In this document: positions 17,376 through 24,651 of the stretch, piece by piece
Layout of the letters: each line of letters opens with the position of its first letter
Numbering within the stretch: the stretch's first letter is position 1
From: Halodurantibacterium daqingensis
Lineage (GTDB): Bacteria; Pseudomonadota; Alphaproteobacteria; Rhodobacterales; Rhodobacteraceae
Reading direction: 5' to 3'
Length of the DNA stretch: 64,000 nt
NCBI RefSeq assembly: GCF_042666235.1
Contig: NZ_JBHTFQ010000001.1
Location: 1-64,000 of the forward strand
The notes under the pieces: model-generated
Told to the model about the DNA's origin: nothing
Databases searched by the model: none
What the model saw: the letters and a program-made list of their open reading frames with translations, nothing else
Translations under genes and position numbers: made by a program

Positions 17376-17965
17376 CCCGCGCCCCCCGCGCCTGGCAACG
17401 GATGCTGTCGGGGCGGCGGCTCGATCTGCTCGACCCCACGCCGGTGGATATCGAGATCGAGGACATTGCCCACGGTCTTGCCTTCGTGGCGCGCTGGAAC
17501 GGGCAGACGCGGGGCGACTGGGCCTATTCCGTGGCCGAACACTCGCTGCTTGTCGAAGAGATCTTCGCGCGGCTTGAACCGGCATTGCCGGTGCGGTGGC
17601 GCCTTGCGGCGCTGCTGCATGACGCGCCGGAATATGTGATCGGCGACATGATCTCGCCGGTCAAATCGGCAATCGGCCCGGGATACGGGACGCTGGATGC
17701 GCGGCTGACCCAGGCAATTCACCTGCGGTTCGGCCTGCCTGCCACACTGCCTGTCGCGATCAAGCAGAAGATCAAGCGTGCCGACCGGATCTCGGCCTGG
17801 CTCGAGGCGGTCCAGATCGCGGGCTTTACCCGGTCCGAGGCAGACAAGCTGTTCGGCCGGCCCGATCCACGCCATGTGGAGGGGCTGGAGCTGCTGCTGC
17901 GGCCGCCGGTCGCGGTGCGCGCAGCCTATCTTGAACGCCACTACGCGCTTCTGGCGCGCTGCTGA
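17372..17965 (+). CDS. HD-domain phosphohydrolase (YfbR-like)
   Basis: Encodes 197 aa. An HD metal site is readable: SVAEHSLL (His57), LLHDAPEYVIGDM (His83-Asp84) and a distal Asp in IKRADRISAWLEA. This is the pattern of YfbR-type 5'-deoxynucleotidases and related hydrolases. Nucleotide substrate is likely but not shown. The ATG overlaps the GT8 stop. Its own stop (17963-17965) directly abuts the stop of regA on the other strand with zero bases between, so no terminator can fit there outside the coding sequence. Confidence 0.85.
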   Translation: MTRAPRAWQRMLSGRRLDLLDPTPVDIEIEDIAHGLAFVARWNGQTRGDWAYSVAEHSLLVEEIFARLEPALPVRWRLAALLHDAPEYVIGDMISPVKSAIGPGYGTLDARLTQAIHLRFGLPATLPVAIKQKIKRADRISAWLEAVQIAGFTRSEADKLFGRPDPRHVEGLELLLRPPVAVRAAYLERHYALLARC

Positions 17966-18523
17966 CTATTTCGGGCTGCGCTTGGCCAGGATGCGCTGCA
18001 GGGTGCGCCGGTGCATGCTCAGCCGTCGTGCGGTCTCGCTCACGTTGCGGTCACACATTTCATAGACCCGCTGGATATGTTCCCAGCGCACGCGGTCTGC
18101 CGACATCGGGTTCTCCGGCGGGGGCGGCAGCGATTCAGATCCACGGGCCAGAAGCGCGTTCATCACGTCATCGGCATCCGCAGGCTTGGAGAGGTAATCG
18201 GTCGCGCCGATCTTGACCGCGGCCACGGCTGTCGCGATGGCGCCATAGCCAGTCAGCACCACGATGCGGCTGTCGGGGCGCCTTTCGCGCAGTGCCTCGA
18301 CCACATCCAGCCCGTTGCCATCCTCGAGCCGCAGATCCACGACCGCATAGGCCGGCGGCCGCGCCGCGACAATCGCCTTGCCAGCCGCGACGGATTCGGC
18401 GGTTTCGGGCTGGAATCCGCGCTTCTCCATCGCCTTTGCCAGCCGCCGCACGAACGGCTCGTCGTCATCAACCAGCAGCAGCGTGCGGTCAGTGCCCAGG
18501 TCCACAATCTGATCTTCAGGCAT
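17966..18523 (-). CDS. regA: Redox response regulator RegA/PrrA/ActR
   Basis: Encodes 185 aa. Receiver domain: acidic pair DD near 19-20 and phospho-acceptor Asp63 in AVVDLRLEDGNGLDVV, then VVLTGYGAIATAVAAVKIGA and KPADADDV. A short proline linker leads to the Fis-type HTH, NVSETARRLSMHRRTLQRIL, which is nearly invariant in RegA/PrrA/ActR. With RegB it controls photosynthesis, respiration, nitrogen and carbon fixation genes in response to redox state in relatives. Same direction as senC (92-base gap) and opposite to regB, the usual locus arrangement. Confidence 0.97.
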   Translation of the reverse strand: MPEDQIVDLGTDRTLLLVDDDEPFVRRLAKAMEKRGFQPETAESVAAGKAIVAARPPAYAVVDLRLEDGNGLDVVEALRERRPDSRIVVLTGYGAIATAVAAVKIGATDYLSKPADADDVMNALLARGSESLPPPPENPMSADRVRWEHIQRVYEMCDRNVSETARRLSMHRRTLQRILAKRSPK

Positions 18524-18615
18524 CGGTTCCCCCGTTCGCCGTTCAACCCTTCGGGCATTTACGGCTGAAAGTCGATTTCGGATGTTCTAGGGCCCCGCCC
18601 CGCCGAGGTCAAACC

Positions 18616-19239
18616 TCAGGAGGCTGCGCGGAGGAAGCAGGACGTTGCCTCGGCCATTTCCTCGGCTGAGCTTTCGCGCCGGAAGAATTCGACAAATCCG
18701 ACTTCGGGCAGCACCAGATAGGTGAAGGTCGAATGATCGACGAGGTAGAATTCATCGTCGCTTTCATGGATGCGGTAATAGGTGCGATAGGCCTGCGAAG
18801 CCGCCTGAACCTGTTCAGGGCTGCCGGTCAGCGCGATCATGCGCGGATGGAACAGTTCGGCATAATCGGCCAGAACCTCGGGCGTGTCGCGCTGCGGATC
18901 GACCGAAATGAACACCGGCGTCACCTCATATCCCATCTCCTCAAGCAGATCCACGGCCTCGGCATTGCGCGCGCTGTCCAGCGGACAGACATCGGGGCAG
19001 AAGGTATAGCCGAAATAGACGAGGGCCGGTTTGGTGAACACGTCGGCATCGGTCACGGTGCGGCCCGTCTGATCCACAAGCTCGAAGGGCCCGCCGATGG
19101 CGGCGGTGCCGCCTGCGACATTCGTGGCCCGGCACTGGGCAAAGGCCTCGTCCTGGCCGCGCATCAGAACGACGACACCAAGCGCCCCCAGAACGGCGGC
19201 CACCGCTGCGGCTGCAATACCTGCATACAGACGGGTCAT
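18616..19239 (-). CDS. senC: SenC/PrrC, Sco1-family copper chaperone
   Basis: Encodes 207 aa from the ATG at 19239, preceded by GGAGAG. One N-terminal membrane anchor (about residues 5-26) is followed by a thioredoxin-fold domain with the copper site FGYTFCPDVCPLDSA (Cys81 and Cys85) and VDHSTFTYLV (His169). Sco1/SenC proteins deliver copper to the CuA/CuB centres of cytochrome oxidase and can act as thiol-disulfide reductases. In Rhodobacter the gene sits between regA and regB and influences Reg signalling through the oxidase. It is divergent from regB with about 120 bases between. Confidence 0.96.
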   Translation of the reverse strand: MTRLYAGIAAAAVAAVLGALGVVVLMRGQDEAFAQCRATNVAGGTAAIGGPFELVDQTGRTVTDADVFTKPALVYFGYTFCPDVCPLDSARNAEAVDLLEEMGYEVTPVFISVDPQRDTPEVLADYAELFHPRMIALTGSPEQVQAASQAYRTYYRIHESDDEFYLVDHSTFTYLVLPEVGFVEFFRRESSAEEMAEATSCFLRAAS

Positions 19240-19340
19240 CGGGCTCTCCTGAGGCTGCTTGCACTTTGCGCGCATTGATCCATCATCACGCAGGCACGGA
19301 CAAGCCCAACCTGTGCGGGTGCGACAAGGAGGCAATCACG

Positions 19341-19364
19341 ATGACGACAGGACCGATGTCATGA
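19341..19364 (+). CDS. Possible 7-codon leader peptide ahead of regB
   Basis: ATG at 19341 encodes MTTGPMS and stops with the TGA at 19362-19364. It has the best ribosome binding site of the region: AAGGAGG at 19326-19332, 8 bases from the ATG. Its stop overlaps the regB ATG at 19361 as ATGA, and the frame differs from regB. The arrangement looks like a leader that feeds ribosomes to regB by coupling. It could instead mark a one-site frame difference in the regB N-terminus. Translation is not proven. Confidence 0.4.
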   Translation: MTTGPMS

Positions 19365-20749
19365 TGCGCGCCTCGCTCGGCCTCACGCATGATACCCGCA
19401 GCGCATGGCTGCGCCTGCGCACGCTGATCGTGCTGCGCTGGTTCGCGATCGCCGGCCAGTTGGGCGCAATCGCGGTGGCGCACCAGTATCTGGGCCTGCA
19501 GATCGACCTCGGGATGAGCCTGGTGGCCGTGGGCGCCTCGGTGATCTTCAATCTGATTGCCGTTTTCGTCTTTCCGGCAAACAAGCGCCTTTCCGAAAGC
19601 GAGGCGGTGCTGACCTTCCTCTTCGACCTCGCGCAGCTCGCGTTCCTGCTGTATCTGACGGGCGGGCTGCACAACCCTTTCGCGCTGCTCATCCTTGCGC
19701 CGGTGACGATTTCGGCCACTGCGCTGCGGCTGCGCAGCACGCTATTCCTGGGCGCCGCAGCCATCGCGCTGGTCACGCTGCTGTCGTTCTTCTATCTGCC
19801 GCTGCGGCTTGCCACCGGCGAGGTGCTGCGCAGCCCGGCCATCTTCGAATTCGGCTCATGGTTTGCGATCGTGATCGGTGTGGTGTTCCTCGGCTTCTAT
19901 TCCCGCCGCGTCACCACGGAGATCCATTCTATGGCCGATGCGCTTCTGGCAACCCAGATGGCGCTGGCGCGCGAACAGAAGCTGACCGACCTGGCGGGCG
20001 TCGTGGCCGCCGCGGCGCATGAACTTGGCACCCCCCTCGCAACGATCAAGCTGGTCAGTTCGGAAATGGTCGATGAGCTTGAAAACCCCGAACAGCGGGC
20101 CGATGCCGAACTGATCCGCCAGCAGGCCGACCGCTGCCGCGACATCCTGCGTTCGATGGGGCGCGCCGGCAAGGATGACCTGCATCTGCGGCAGGCACCG
20201 CTGGCCGCAGTCATCAGCGAAGCGGCCGAGCCCCATATGGATCGCGGCAAGCAGATTCATGTCCAGATGGCGCCGGGACCGGGCGGCGACGATCGCCAGC
20301 CCTCGATCCGGCGCAAGCCCGAGATCGTCCATGGCCTGCGGAACCTGATCCAGAACGCGGTGGATTTTGCCGATGCGAACGTCTGGATCGATGCCGAATG
20401 GACCGACGGCACCATCACCCTGCGCATTGTCGATGATGGCGAGGGTTTTCCGCCCCATCTGTTCGGACGCATCGGCGACCCATTCGTACGCCGGCGCAGT
20501 GGCGGCGCGGACAACCCGCGGCGCCCGGGCTACGAGGGCATGGGCCTTGGACTGTTCATCGCCAAGACCCTGCTTGAACGATCCGGGGCGGAACTTGCCT
20601 TTGCCAATGCCGCAGATCCCTTCCTGCTTGCCTCGGAACGGCCAGACCGGCGCGGCGCCGTGGTCGAGGTCAGCTGGCCGCGCGACAGCATCGCCGCCGA
20701 CCGGGAAGAGGCGATCGGCGCCAACAGACCGTTTACAATCCTCAGTTGA
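19361..20749 (+). CDS. regB: Redox-sensing histidine kinase RegB/PrrB
   Basis: Encodes 462 aa from the ATG at 19361. Six membrane helices span about residues 22-180. The loop GGLHNPF (101-107) is the conserved quinone-sensing heptapeptide. The H-box is AAAHELGTPLATIKL (His220), and the redox-active Cys is in ADRCRDILRSMGRAGKDDLH (Cys259). N-box, D-box and G-box (VDDGEGFP; GMGLGLFIAKTLL) follow. RegB phosphorylates RegA under reducing conditions. The start overlaps a putative 7-codon leader, and the stop lies one base before a consensus CtrA site. Confidence 0.97.
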   Translation: MMRASLGLTHDTRSAWLRLRTLIVLRWFAIAGQLGAIAVAHQYLGLQIDLGMSLVAVGASVIFNLIAVFVFPANKRLSESEAVLTFLFDLAQLAFLLYLTGGLHNPFALLILAPVTISATALRLRSTLFLGAAAIALVTLLSFFYLPLRLATGEVLRSPAIFEFGSWFAIVIGVVFLGFYSRRVTTEIHSMADALLATQMALAREQKLTDLAGVVAAAAHELGTPLATIKLVSSEMVDELENPEQRADAELIRQQADRCRDILRSMGRAGKDDLHLRQAPLAAVISEAAEPHMDRGKQIHVQMAPGPGGDDRQPSIRRKPEIVHGLRNLIQNAVDFADANVWIDAEWTDGTITLRIVDDGEGFPPHLFGRIGDPFVRRRSGGADNPRRPGYEGMGLGLFIAKTLLERSGAELAFANAADPFLLASERPDRRGAVVEVSWPRDSIAADREEAIGANRPFTILS

Positions 20750-20750
20750 G

Positions 20751-20765
20751 TTAACGGTTGATTAA
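20751..20765 (+). promoter_or_regulatory. Consensus CtrA binding site upstream of divL
   Basis: The sequence is TTAACGGTTGATTAA, an exact TTAA-N7-TTAA match, the consensus for the alphaproteobacterial master regulator CtrA. It begins one base after the regB stop and ends 43 bases before the divL start, a suitable place for a divL promoter. Binding and direction of effect are not shown. Confidence 0.7.
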
Positions 20766-20808
20766 CCATTGAGCCGCAGGATCATCGCGTATCGCGAAGG
20801 ATGACCCG

Positions 20809-22365
20809 ATGCCGCTGGATGGATGGTCGCTGACACTGCTTCTGATCGTGACGTCGTTCACCTCGGCCCTGCTCGCCATGGGGGGGCTTTACCTCCTGCC
20901 GGGACGTGCGGCCGCCAGACCGGCAAGGGGCATCTTTTCCTTGGGCGAGGATGACATCGTCTTTCTGCTTGACGGGGATCGGATCGTCGATGCCACGCCT
21001 GCAGCTCGCCTTCTGCTGGATCAGGGCGAAACCGGTGCCCAGACCGGGGTCGAGGCGCGGCTGTTCGCCTATCTCGCAGCCCAGTTCCCCGGCCTTCGTC
21101 CGCAGTTGGAGGAGCTTGCCGAAACCGGCAGCTTCACCTGCACCGGGGGCGGTCCGCGCCGACTGCACCTGCGGGCAGAATGGTGCGAGGGGCTCACGCG
21201 CCTTACCCTCCTCGATCCCGAGGCAGAAGGGCAGGTGGTGACGGTCGACGCGCTCAGCTTCCGCGCTGCAACCGATGAACTGGCAACGCTGCGCGCCGTG
21301 ATGGAACACGCGCCGATGCTGATCTGGCGCGAGGATCCGGCCGGCGCAGTTACCTGGGCCAACCGCGCCTATCTGCTGCGCGCCGCTGAAGGCACGGACG
21401 ATCTTGGCTGGCCCCTGCCAGCGCTTTTTGCCTCCGATCACAGGAAAGCGGCGCGCCAGAGGCTTCAGCATTCCACAGCGTCGGGCGGACAGGAGGGATG
21501 GTTCGACTGCGAAACCCTGCCGCTTGGCGAAGACCTGCTGTGTTTTGCCGTTCCGGCCGATGCCACGGTTCAGGCCGAGCTTTCCCTGCGCAGCTTCATG
21601 CAGACGCTCGCCAAGACCTTTGCGCATCTGCCGATCGGGCTGGCGATCTTTGACCGTCAGCGTCGCCTGCAGTTGTTCAACCCCGCCCTGACCGACCTGA
21701 CGGCGCTGGGTGCCGAGTTTCTTTCGGCCCGGCCCACGCTGGCCGCGTTTCTGGACCAGTTGCGCGACAGGCAGATGCTGCCCGAACCGCGAGATTACAA
21801 GACCTGGCGCCAGCAGTTCACCGAAATGGAAAGCGGCACACCCGGACATTATGAAGAAACCTGGACCCTGCCCAGCGGCCAGACCTATCGCGTCACCGGA
21901 CGTCCGCATGCAGATGGGGCGGTTGCCTTTCTGGTCGAGGATATCACCGAGGAAATCACCCTTACCCGGCGCTTCCGCGCCGAGCTCGAGATCGGCCAGG
22001 CTGTTCTTGATGCCCTGGACGAGGCGGTCATCGTCTTTTCCGCCGCCGGGGTGGTCACCATGTCCAACCGCGCCTATGCCCGGCTTTGGGGGACGGACCC
22101 CGCGGCCACACTGGCCGAGGTAGGGCTGGCCGATACGCTGCGCCAATGGCAGCAGGCCTGCCTTCCCGATCCCGTCTGGTCGGATTTCCCGCGCCGGCTG
22201 GGCGCCCGCGCCGACTGGACCGGGGCAGTGACGCTCCGCGACGGGCGGGCCCTGCACTGCCGCATCGCCCCGCTGACGGGTGGCGGCTTGCTCGTCGGCT
22301 TTTCTTCTGCCTCGGGCGCGGGAAATGGCCGGCATGACCTCGGGCTTGTGGGCATTCCCGCCTGA
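20809..22365 (+). CDS. divL: PAS-domain protein, DivL-like, without kinase domain
   Basis: Encodes 518 aa. One N-terminal membrane helix (TLLLIVTSFTSALLAMGGLY) is followed by PAS-like segments near 40-110, 165-230 (MLIWREDPAGAVTWANRAYLL), 270-370 (LPIGLAIFDRQRRLQLFNPAL) and 395-490 (LDALDEAVIVFSAAGVVTMSNRAY). No phospho-acceptor H-box, N-box or G-box is present, so it cannot be a conventional kinase. Gene order before tsaE-APH-NTP transferase-addBA matches divL in Caulobacter and Rhodobacter; Rhodobacter DivL acts with CckA on CtrA. The symbol rests on that order plus the CtrA site just upstream. Confidence 0.65.
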   Translation: MPLDGWSLTLLLIVTSFTSALLAMGGLYLLPGRAAARPARGIFSLGEDDIVFLLDGDRIVDATPAARLLLDQGETGAQTGVEARLFAYLAAQFPGLRPQLEELAETGSFTCTGGGPRRLHLRAEWCEGLTRLTLLDPEAEGQVVTVDALSFRAATDELATLRAVMEHAPMLIWREDPAGAVTWANRAYLLRAAEGTDDLGWPLPALFASDHRKAARQRLQHSTASGGQEGWFDCETLPLGEDLLCFAVPADATVQAELSLRSFMQTLAKTFAHLPIGLAIFDRQRRLQLFNPALTDLTALGAEFLSARPTLAAFLDQLRDRQMLPEPRDYKTWRQQFTEMESGTPGHYEETWTLPSGQTYRVTGRPHADGAVAFLVEDITEEITLTRRFRAELEIGQAVLDALDEAVIVFSAAGVVTMSNRAYARLWGTDPAATLAEVGLADTLRQWQQACLPDPVWSDFPRRLGARADWTGAVTLRDGRALHCRIAPLTGGGLLVGFSSASGAGNGRHDLGLVGIPA

Positions 22366-22413
22366 CACTTCGATCCGGCTTGCAGCGCGCTCCGCAGCGG
22401 GTAAAAGTCGCCT

Positions 22414-22953
22414 ATGACCGACGCCTCCCTCACCCTGACCCTGCCTGATGCCGAAGCGACCGCGCTGCTTGCCCGGAAACTGGCACCCGGGCTTGCCGCA
22501 GGGGATGTGCTCTTGCTGGAGGGGCCGATCGGCGCCGGAAAAAGCCACTTTGCCCGCGCCCTGATCCGTGCACGCCTGCAGGCCCCGGACGCCGAGGTTC
22601 CCTCGCCCACCTTCACATTGGTGCAGACCTATGACGACGGGAAGGCCGAGATCTGGCATGCCGATCTCTATCGCCTGGGCCATCCGGATGAAGGGGCCGA
22701 ACTTGGTCTCGATCAGGCGTTCACAACGGCGATCTGCCTGATCGAATGGCCCGAGAGACTGGGCGATCTGACACCGCCGGACGCGCTCCATCTGCGCTTC
22801 GAACCGCTTGCCGATGACAGCCGCCGCCTGCAGATCACGGCCCCGGAGAGTTGGCAGAGACGCCTTGCCGTGCTGTCCGGAAGCGGCGAGTCCCTTGCAG
22901 AAGATGCGCCGGACTCCGCCCAGACCCAGACCGCCCCCAGCCAGGATGCATGA
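22414..22953 (+). CDS. tsaE: tRNA threonylcarbamoyladenosine biosynthesis ATPase TsaE
   Basis: Encodes 179 aa, somewhat longer than the core family because of a Ser/Ala/Asp-rich tail after about residue 150. Walker A is EGPIGAGKSHFAR (37-44 core). VPSPTFTLVQTY and the WHADLYRLG strand are TsaE signatures, and LIEWPERLGDL is the C-terminal family motif. It is the ATPase partner of TsaD/TsaB in t6A37 modification. Its stop is overlapped by the APH-family gene, beginning a chain of overlapping genes that runs through addA. Confidence 0.96.
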   Translation: MTDASLTLTLPDAEATALLARKLAPGLAAGDVLLLEGPIGAGKSHFARALIRARLQAPDAEVPSPTFTLVQTYDDGKAEIWHADLYRLGHPDEGAELGLDQAFTTAICLIEWPERLGDLTPPDALHLRFEPLADDSRRLQITAPESWQRRLAVLSGSGESLAEDAPDSAQTQTAPSQDA

Positions 22954-23995
22954 GCCCCGGATGCCAGACCTTCCGCTTTCCTCCGCACCGCCCGATCGCC
23001 CCATGCTGTCGCGCCGCTTCCTTGCCCGAACGCCCTGGGCCGCCGCGCAACGGGCGCCGCTGGCCGGCGATGCGTCGCCGCGGAAATATGAACGGCTGTC
23101 GCTGAACGGTGTGTCGGCGGTCCTGATGGATGCCGATCCGGCGACGGGCGAGGATGTGCGGCCCTTCGTTCAGATCGCGCGGCACCTGTCGGGGCTTGGC
23201 CTTTCGGCTCCGGCCATTCTGGCCGAGGATGCGGAAAACGGCTTCCTGCTGCTCGAGGATCTGGGCGACGACCTTTATGCCCGTGTCCTGCGCGATGACC
23301 CCTTGCCCGGCCCCGTGCTTTATGCCGAAGCCACGGATGTTCTGGCCGAGTTGCAACGCCACCCCACGCCCGCAGGGCTGGAATGCTATGACGCCCCCCT
23401 GATGGCCGACCTCGCGGCGCTGGCACTGGACTGGTATGGCCCGGCAGCGGGGGCGGCCCCTGCGAACCGCACGGCCTTCGTCGAACTGATGACCCGGACG
23501 CTTGGCGATCATGCGCCGGGCTGCGACGGCCTCATCCTGCGCGACTATCATGCCGAAAACCTGATCTGGCTTCCCGGACGCAGCGGCCTTGCCCGGGTCG
23601 GGCTGCTGGATTTCCAGAACGCCATGCGCGGCCATCCGGCCTATGACCTGATTTCGCTGACCGAAGACGCGCGGCGCGACGTGCCGCGCGACCTTGCGCA
23701 GCAGATGCAGCTGCGTCTGGGCCGCGCCCTTGGCCAGCCCGACGCGGATTTCGCGCGCGCCTGCGCCGCCCTTGCCGCCCAGCGCAACCTGCGCATCCTC
23801 GGGGTGTTTGCCCGGCTCTGCCTGCGCGATGCCAAACCGCAGTATGTTGCGCTGATCCCGCGGGTCTGGGCGCATCTGCAGGCCGATCTTGCGCATCCCG
23901 CCCTGTCGCGGCTGCGCGACGAGGTGCAGCGCCTTTTGCCCGAGCCGACGCCCGAGCGGCTGGAAAGGATCCGCGGCCAATGCCCGAGGCGGTGA
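22946..23995 (+). CDS. amgK: APH-family sugar kinase, AmgK-like
   Basis: Encodes 349 aa from the ATG at 22946, 8 bases inside tsaE; ATGs at 22961 and 23004 are possible, and no start has a strong ribosome binding site. The choline/aminoglycoside phosphotransferase fold is shown by LAGDASPRKYERL, FLLLEDLGDDLYARVL, the catalytic loop LILRDYHAENLIWLPG and metal-binding VGLLDFQNAMRGHPAYDL. Paired with an adjacent NTP transferase it matches AmgK/MurU, which phosphorylate and uridylylate N-acetylmuramate in peptidoglycan recycling. Function is inferred from the pair; it is not an antibiotic resistance gene on this evidence. Confidence 0.75.
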   Translation: MHEPRMPDLPLSSAPPDRPMLSRRFLARTPWAAAQRAPLAGDASPRKYERLSLNGVSAVLMDADPATGEDVRPFVQIARHLSGLGLSAPAILAEDAENGFLLLEDLGDDLYARVLRDDPLPGPVLYAEATDVLAELQRHPTPAGLECYDAPLMADLAALALDWYGPAAGAAPANRTAFVELMTRTLGDHAPGCDGLILRDYHAENLIWLPGRSGLARVGLLDFQNAMRGHPAYDLISLTEDARRDVPRDLAQQMQLRLGRALGQPDADFARACAALAAQRNLRILGVFARLCLRDAKPQYVALIPRVWAHLQADLAHPALSRLRDEVQRLLPEPTPERLERIRGQCPRR

Positions 23996-24651
23996 TGATC
24001 TTTGCCGCGGGCTTCGGCACGCGGATGGGCGCCTTGACCGCCCGGCGGCCCAAACCGCTTGTTCCGGTGGCGGGCAGGGCCTTGATCGATCACGCGCTGG
24101 ACATCGCGGCGGATGTTCCCCGGCGGGTGGTCAACCTGCATTACCTCCACGAACAGCTTGTCGCTCATCTGGCGGGGCGCAACGTGCTGACCTCGCTGGA
24201 GTGGCCGCAGATCCTGGAAACCGGCGGCGGGCTGCGGGCGGCGCTGCCGCTTCTGGGTCCGGGGCCGGTGTTCACGCTGAATTCCGATGCGGTCTGGACC
24301 GGCGCGAACCCGCTGGACGAACTACGCCGGCAATGGCGCCCGGATATGGGCGCACTTTTGCTGCTGAGCCGCCCGGAACAGGCGCGCGGCCATAACAAGG
24401 GCGGGGATTTCGACCTTCTGCCGGATGGCCGTCTGCGCCGGGGTGGGCCCTACATCTATACCGGCGCGCAGATCCTGCGGCCCGAGGGGCTTGCGGCGAT
24501 CCCCGATCGGGCCTTCTCGCTCAACCTGCTGTGGGACAGGCTGCTGGCCAAGGGCAGGCTTTTCGGCGCCGTTCATGAAGGCGGCTGGTGCGACGTGGGC
24601 CATCCTGAAGGCATTGCCGAAGCCGAAGCGATGCTTGGCATCAACCGATGA
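23980..24651 (+). CDS. murU: Nucleotidyltransferase, MurU-like
   Basis: Encodes 223 aa. The N-terminus MIFAAGFGTRMGALTARRPKPLVPVAGR is the sugar-nucleotidyltransferase signature (nucleotide loop plus catalytic Arg and Lys). FTLNSDAVWTG holds a metal-binding Asp, and ILETGGGLR and WCDVGHPEGIAEAE are typical of MurU/RmlA-like short enzymes. Expected reaction: MurNAc-1-P plus UTP to UDP-MurNAc, with AmgK. It starts 16 bases inside amgK (an alternative ATG at 23995 gives a TGATG overlap) and overlaps addB by 4 bases. Confidence 0.8.
   Translation: MPEAVMIFAAGFGTRMGALTARRPKPLVPVAGRALIDHALDIAADVPRRVVNLHYLHEQLVAHLAGRNVLTSLEWPQILETGGGLRAALPLLGPGPVFTLNSDAVWTGANPLDELRRQWRPDMGALLLLSRPEQARGHNKGGDFDLLPDGRLRRGGPYIYTGAQILRPEGLAAIPDRAFSLNLLWDRLLAKGRLFGAVHEGGWCDVGHPEGIAEAEAMLGINR

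Noticed and set aside
22946..23995. Aminoglycoside resistance kinase
   Set aside because: The APH fold is shared with cell-wall sugar kinases; pairing with a MurU-like gene in a housekeeping run makes resistance unlikely.
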